From Glandiceps talaboti (Eukaryota > Hemichordata > Enteropneusta > Spengelidae): a DNA stretch of 64,000 bases. The notes below the pieces were generated by a model that worked only from the letters and a program-made list of their open reading frames with translations, ran no database searches and was not told the DNA's origin. Position 1 is the first letter of the stretch; each line of letters opens with the position of its first letter. This document shows positions 59,401-64,000 of this stretch, piece by piece. The position numbers and the translations under genes were made by a program. The stretch is from NCBI RefSeq assembly GCF_964340395.1, contig NC_135549.1, forward strand, positions 11,849,342 to 11,913,341. The letters run 5' to 3'.

Positions 59401-61599
59401 TTGAACCGAAATGACAAAGATGAAGAAAAGAAAGACTCTAATGAACTATTTCAGTTGTTATGCTGGAATGTCAATAGTATTAAGTCAAAATGGTCAAATC
59501 CAGATTTTATATCATATCTAAAAACATTTCATATTCTTTGTCTTGTTGAGACATGGGCTAAGTCTACTGACCTATTTTTATTAGATGGTTTCGATTCAAT
59601 ATCGACCGTGCGTACTAAGAGATACCATCTCGGTAGATATTCAGGGGGTTTGTTAGTATTATACAGGCATAATGTCATTTCGACAGCCACGAAATTACCC
59701 AGCCAGTCAGATGACCTAATGTGGATCAAATTTGAAGCTGGAGATGGGACCCTGTTCATTATTGGTGTTGTGTATCTGTCGCCAGAAGGTTCTTCGTCGT
59801 ATTCTGACGAATCTTTTTTTGAAATAATTGAAAACGAGTATGCCAAATATTTGCAACTGTATCCAAATCACCATTGTCTTATATGTGGCGATTTCAGTGC
59901 GAGAACGTCAACACATGCAGATTACGTTCTGTTTGGTGACACTTCTTTCATCCCATATGACGAAGACTGTCAAGTTGATGAAACTTTGCCTGTAAGGAAT
60001 TCACGCGATTCAAATGTCAATCACTACGGTCAATGCCTCTTAGAATTATGTAAATCAACTGGAATGAGGATTATGAATGGCCGGTTCTCGGAAAATAGTA
60101 CCTATTTTACATGCCTTTCAAATACAGGTGGTAGCGTAGTTGATTATTTACTCTGTACAGGCACAACAATGAAACAAATAGCTAAATTTTCTATCGGTGA
60201 CCGAATCGAATCAGATCACCAACCGCTGCTATTTACCATTAACGGGAAATGCAGATCTGACCATGGGGAAACTCACAATGTCTCACCTTCCAGCCAAGAT
60301 ACAAATAATGGTACTGTCCATATGGCTAAATTTATTTGGAAAGACACTTTTAGCGATAACTTTAATGCGTTCTGGGCGAGTGACAGAGCCGAAACATTAT
60401 ATAGTAATTTCACAGCTATGGTCGAAAGTAATAATATAGATGGTAGCATTGATGTTATCCTAGAAATGTTATATTCAGCAGCAGATGACATGAAAAGTGT
60501 GGCAAATCATAGCATGACCCGGCGCAACCATAATGTCGTGTCTAATGCCTGGTATGACCAAGAGTGTCATGACACAAAGGTCAAAACAACTAGATCACTA
60601 AATGAATTCAGACAAACTAGGTCACTTGATTCCTTGGCAAAATTAAAGTGTCACAAAACAGAATATCGTAATCTATTGTCAACAAAAAAGAAAAACTTTA
60701 AATTTAAGGAAAAAAGTAAATTGGTGGAAGCTGCCAGGGAGACAGATTCCAAGCACTTTTGGTCTCTTTTGAAACAAAAGCAACCAGGCCCTTCTTATTC
60801 TATCTCAACGGATGATTGGTACAACTACTTTTCCGGCTTATTCAATATTGAAAACGATGTGGGAGAGGATGCAGTTTCGGAGGAAATAAAGAACCTTGTT
60901 GACGAATTTGATCCCTTCATCTATGATAATACTGACTGTAACCACGTTAAATGTGATGACTTAGATCGGGAAATTACTTATGATGAAGTTGAGAAAAGCA
61001 TAAATAAACTTAAAAATGGAAAAGCATCTGGCCATGATGGTATCCCCGCGGAAATGCTTCAGAACTGTCCACGGAAGTTCAAAGAATTTCTTGTTGTATT
61101 ATTTAATAAGTTGCTCCTCGCTGGATACTTTCCCAAGGATTGGACTCTAGGATTAATAGTTCCATTGTATAAGAAGGGTGATAGGGATAGTGTAAATAAC
61201 TACAGGGGTATAACACTCCTCTCTCTATTGGGGAAAGCATTCTCTTCAATAATCTATGAAAGATTGAATACATGGGTTGAAAATAATTGCCCACTAGAGG
61301 AAAATCAAGCAGGCTTTCGCAGAGGCTATAGCACCATTGATAATATGTTTATAATTGATACAATTGTCAAACGTTACTTTTCTTTGAAGAGTCGTTTATA
61401 TTGTGTGTTCGTAGACTTTGAAAAAGCATTCGATCGTATCAACCATTATATGTTATATTACAAACTAATTAAGAACGGACTCCATGGCAACTTCTTCAAG
61501 GTTTTGCAATCTATGTACAGTAACATCCAGGCACGTGTTCGCACCCCGGAGGGTATTACCAGATCTTTCAAATGTATGTGTGGTGTACAACAAGCTTAA
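59401..61599 (+). pseudogene. LINE ORF2: endonuclease and first part of reverse transcriptase
   Basis: Residues about 17-280 form the APE endonuclease: LLCWNVNSIKSKW, CLVETWAKS (catalytic glutamate), a GDFSART motif near residue 162 where GDFNAR is usual, and SDHQPL near 272. Residues about 530-732 are reverse transcriptase motifs 0 to 4: KNGKASGHDGIPAEML, VPLYKKGDRDSVNNYRGITL, NQAGFRRGYSTID, FVDFEKAFD with its catalytic aspartate, and CGVQQ. The frame ends at a TAA caused by what looks like a 6 bp insertion (GCTTAA) immediately after CGVQQ; the normal continuation (GSILSPLLFALFIND) follows in the same frame. No ATG exists at the start: the frame is open from ORF1's TAG and a TTG lies at 59401. 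Confidence 0.88.
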
Positions 61600-61767
61600 G
61601 GGTCAATTTTATCACCCTTGTTATTTGCATTATTCATAAATGATTTAGGACAACATTTGGAACAAAAATTTGCTGGAATTTACATTGGTGTACTGAGACT
61701 GTTTATCTTCTTTTCGCTGATGATTTGATTTTGTTTAGTTACAACGCTATTGGCTTAACAAAGACTT
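61600..61767 (+). pseudogene. LINE ORF2: reverse transcriptase motifs B and C (frameshifted)
   Basis: GSILSPLLFALFINDL continues in frame after the stop at 61597. A frameshift near 61705 then moves FADDLILFS to another frame. The catalytic FADD itself is intact at 61713-61724. A second frameshift near 61765 returns to the frame used by 61768-62268. Confidence 0.85.
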
Positions 61768-62268
61768 TTGAATGATTTATCAACATTTTCTTCGAAATGG
61801 AAACTAAAGGTTAATATTAACAAAACTAAGGTAATGGTCTTTAGGAATGCTGGTGTCTTGAGAAGGTATGAAAAATGGTTTTACAATGGGGAGAGGCTAT
61901 CAGTTGTATCACAATTTTGCTACCTTGGATTAACATTTTCTTTTAATGGACTTTGGAATATGGCACAAAAGACAATAGCTCAACAAGCGTGTAAAGCAAT
62001 CTTTGCTCTGAAAAAGATATTGTATAAATACAAATCTGTCGAAGTGTCAATTTACATGAAGATTTTTGATTGTAAGATATTACCAATATTGATGTATGGG
62101 AGTGAAATTTGGGGATTTTACGATGCTGAGAATGTAGAAAGTGTGCATCGTAAATTTTGTAAATACGTACTAGGCCTATCAAAAACCACACCAAACCCAG
62201 TCATTTATGGTGAACTTGGCAGAACACCGCTTTTTTGTCAAAGATTCGTCCGTATTATAAAATACTAG
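61768..62268 (+). pseudogene. LINE ORF2: reverse transcriptase thumb region
   Basis: It continues ORF2 with WKLKVNINKTKVMVF, FCYLGLTFSFNG, ILPILMYGSEIWGF and SVHRKFCKYVLGLS, all conserved after the catalytic core in L1/Tx1-like LINEs. It ends RIIKY at a TAG, in a position where the family usually has tryptophan, so a single base change probably made the stop. Confidence 0.88.
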
Positions 62269-62903
62269 CTAAAAATTTTGAAAATGAAAGAAAACCGTTT
62301 TGTTTATCAGTGTTATAAATATCAATTCAAAGAGGCCGAGAACAATCATACATGCGGGCGTTATCAGTAAAGAAACTACTTTTCTCGTATGGATTTGGTT
62401 TTGCTTGGCTAAATCAAGGTGTTGAAGACGAAGGTGGTTTTATTGAGGCCTTAAAGCAGAGATCTCGCGATATTTATATCCAGTCATGGAGTTCTGGCTT
62501 GTTGAATTATTCTAAACTGGATAAATATCGTGATTTCAAGATCAATTTTAAGTGTGAGTTTTATCTTTCAAATATCGAAGACAGTACCATGAGATTTGCT
62601 TTGTGTAGATTTAGAGCTTCAGGACACCAACTCAGAATAGAATCCGATCGTAAATTAGGTATACCTAGACAACACAGAATTTGCCTCCTGTGTAAGAGTG
62701 GGGAAGTTGAGGATGAATATCATTTTTGCTTAGTTTGCCCACTTTATAAAGATTTGCGTGAAATGTACCTACCCACATACTTTTATACGAACTGTACATA
62801 TCAAAAATTTGTTCTCCTTATGCAGTTAGAGAACTCAAATGTTAAACAACTAGCTAAATATATTTCCTATGCAAGTAAACGTAGAGAAAGGCATCTGTTA
62901 TAG
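62269..62903 (+). pseudogene. LINE ORF2: C-terminal domain with CCHC knuckle
   Basis: After the TAG the frame continues KILKMKENRF... and then shifts near 62350. The frame 62352-62903 reads LLFSYGFGFAWLNQGVEDEG and MRFALCRFRASGHQL. The zinc-knuckle-like ICLLCKSGEVEDEYHFCLVC (C-x2-C-x8-H-x4-C type) follows, ending before a TAG at 62901-62903. This C-terminal knuckle is typical of L1 and Tx1 ORF2 proteins. Confidence 0.85.
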
Positions 62904-63030
62904 TGATTCATTTTAACCCACCCTCTGTGTCATTGTATGATTTCATTTCATTGAGTGATTTGTACCATAGGCCGGTGGCCAAAGTACGAAATAAATTATT
63001 ATTATTATATTATTATTATATTATAGTAAT
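62904..63030 (+). other. LINE 3' UTR and (TTA)n tail
   Basis: A short AT-rich UTR contains GGCCGGTGGCC near 62970 and an AATAAATTATT transition to about ten TTA-type units. TTA repeats serve as the 3' end in place of poly-A. Confidence 0.75.
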
Positions 63031-63051
63031 GGGATAACTTGTCCCTTGAAA

Positions 63052-63454
63052 ACTTGGGATGTTAAAATACAATATTGTGTCATACGGTATGAGACGAAAG
63101 ACAAAGTCCAATGGCCGATGACTGGCAACCACTAAACCAAGACACAAATAAATCGACGAAGTCCAGTTAGGAGCAGGTTAAAAGGTCAAAACAACGTATC
63201 GGAAAGCGTTCATGTAGATGTAGCAAATACTTCTGCCTGTGGAGAGAGTATATCTTGATTCTTGGTAACTTGGGATATAAAAACTCATTGTTACGTCACA
63301 TGGTACCATACAAGACAAAGGCCAAAACGGCCGACGATTGACGGACACTAAACCACGATGCAAATAAATCAACGAAATCCACTTAGGGACAAGTTAAAAA
63401 GTTCAATACAAGGTACAGAAAAGCGTTCGATGTGGATAAAACTAATACTGCAGT
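63052..63454. repeat. Diverged tandem duplication, period 216 bp
   Basis: ACTTGGGAT at 63052 recurs at 63268. Further phrases recur at the same offset: GACGAAAGACAAAG and CAAGACAAAGG, GGCCGATGACTGGC and GGCCGACGATTGACGG, CACTAAACCAAGACACAAATAA and CACTAAACCACGATGCAAATAA, and GGAAAGCGTTCATGTAG and GAAAAGCGTTCGATGTG. Identity is roughly three quarters by eye. Confidence 0.85.
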
Positions 63455-63644
63455 ATAAAATCTTGGGTAGCCAAGGTTAAACAGTGGTTTAAAATTGTTC
63501 GAGATGGACCGATCCAAAAGCCTAAATCCTATAAATGCAGGTTTGGTGAACAATAAGAGTTTTGGTCAAACGACTTGAAGTCCAAAATTGTTTAGGCAAT
63601 TCGCAGTGACCCTTGATAGGGATAGTATGTGGATTTTAAAGTGC

Positions 63645-63690
63645 TCATTTGTGCTACAATTCCAATAGCGCTAGCGCTATTTCTATAGGT
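63645..63690 (+). repeat. Repeat family A, isolated 3' end (copy 8)
   Basis: TTTGTGCTACAATTCCAATAG followed by CGCTAGCGCTAT matches the family right terminus, with the palindrome altered to a tandem CGCTAGCGCT. No modules precede it. Confidence 0.4.
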
Positions 63691-64000
63691 CATATCGTTG
63701 CTTTAATCAAGTATTTTGGAAGCCGGATACTCCCAACTATCAGGTGGTTAAATTATAATGCAATGTGATATTAGGCATCAGATGGATGTATGGAATTATT
63801 GCAAGGCGAAACTAGAAATTGCGCAGTGGTTACATTCAGCACAGCATACACATAACCTTACAGACTGACGTAGCTGTAGACTATTGCCATTAACGGTAAA
63901 ATCATCCAAGCAATAATTTAATCTATCTGCTCAGTTAATTTAAATGTAAGACACGACTCATAAAGATTCCTGTTTATTGTCGATTGTGATATTACATTAA
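63691..64000. other. Anonymous sequence at the window end
   Basis: Nothing is recognised. Confidence 0.4.

Larger units (their letters stand above)
58860..63030 (+). mobile_element. L1/Tx1-like LINE, young, mildly damaged
   Basis: The order is ORF1 (L1-type RNA-binding protein), ORF2 (endonuclease, reverse transcriptase, C-terminal CCHC knuckle), a short 3' UTR and a (TTA)n tail at about 62996-63030. The breaks are few: a stop near 61597, two frameshifts at 61700-61770, a TAG at 62266-62268 and a frameshift near 62350. Long open stretches remain. The 5' part of ORF1 is missing or altered, so the copy is probably 5'-truncated near 58860. Its start abuts the 5' side of the minus-strand CR1/L2-like LINE. 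Confidence 0.88.

Noticed and set aside
58870-61599. Host gene with endonuclease/reverse transcriptase domains
   Set aside because: The domain order, ORF1 partner, stop codons and TTA tail identify a LINE copy, not a host gene.

Overview
This is AT-rich, eukaryotic, non-coding-dominated DNA, most likely from a marine invertebrate. The grounds are very low gene density, long microsatellites built mainly on TATG, TCTG, TA and TG units, many dispersed repeats, three tRNA-derived SINEs, and two different non-LTR retrotransposons. One of these resembles the CR1/L2 group and carries an NPGP (2A-like) motif, and the other resembles the L1/Tx1 group. Both types are common in invertebrate deuterostomes and lophotrochozoans. 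I cannot name the species. Nothing looks bacterial or viral, and I see no CRISPR array and no intact tRNA or rRNA gene.

Layout. From 1 to about 22 kb and from 26.9 to 34.5 kb the window is anonymous DNA with scattered copies of two repeat families. Family A has 5' ends at 3713, 16290, 19297, 39577 and 49887, and 3' ends at 4640, 8882, 50872, 55016 and about 63690. Family B has copies at 783, 6350, 12400, 20540, 20851, 26960, 31140 and 33650. Both families combine terminal palindromes, a tetranucleotide or dinucleotide microsatellite near one end, and a body of diverged 110 to 350 bp modules that often contain an ATGCAAAT octamer. A 354 bp, almost fully palindromic element flanked by TTAA lies at 17259-17612.

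Candidate host genes are sparse and rest on splice signals and open frames only. On the plus strand, a possible first exon starts at an ATGGCGGC start codon (38750) and a phase-compatible terminal exon ends in a stop at 44693, followed by AATAAA at 44811. On the minus strand, two exons with good splice sites and compatible phases lie at 47218-47384 and 46445-46564. If both are real, the two genes are convergent. Weaker single-exon candidates lie at 22597-22780, 28112-28172, 35651-35886 and 43572-43701. None resembles a protein family I can name with confidence.

From 42 to 55 kb three SINEs all lie on the minus strand. From 55.8 to 63.0 kb two LINEs of different groups lie head to head: a heavily decayed CR1/L2-like copy on the minus strand (55828-58710) and a much younger L1/Tx1-like copy on the plus strand (about 58860-63030) with recognisable ORF1, endonuclease, reverse transcriptase and C-terminal zinc knuckle. 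A diverged 216 bp tandem duplication follows the second LINE. Coordinates of repeat ends are estimates made by eye.
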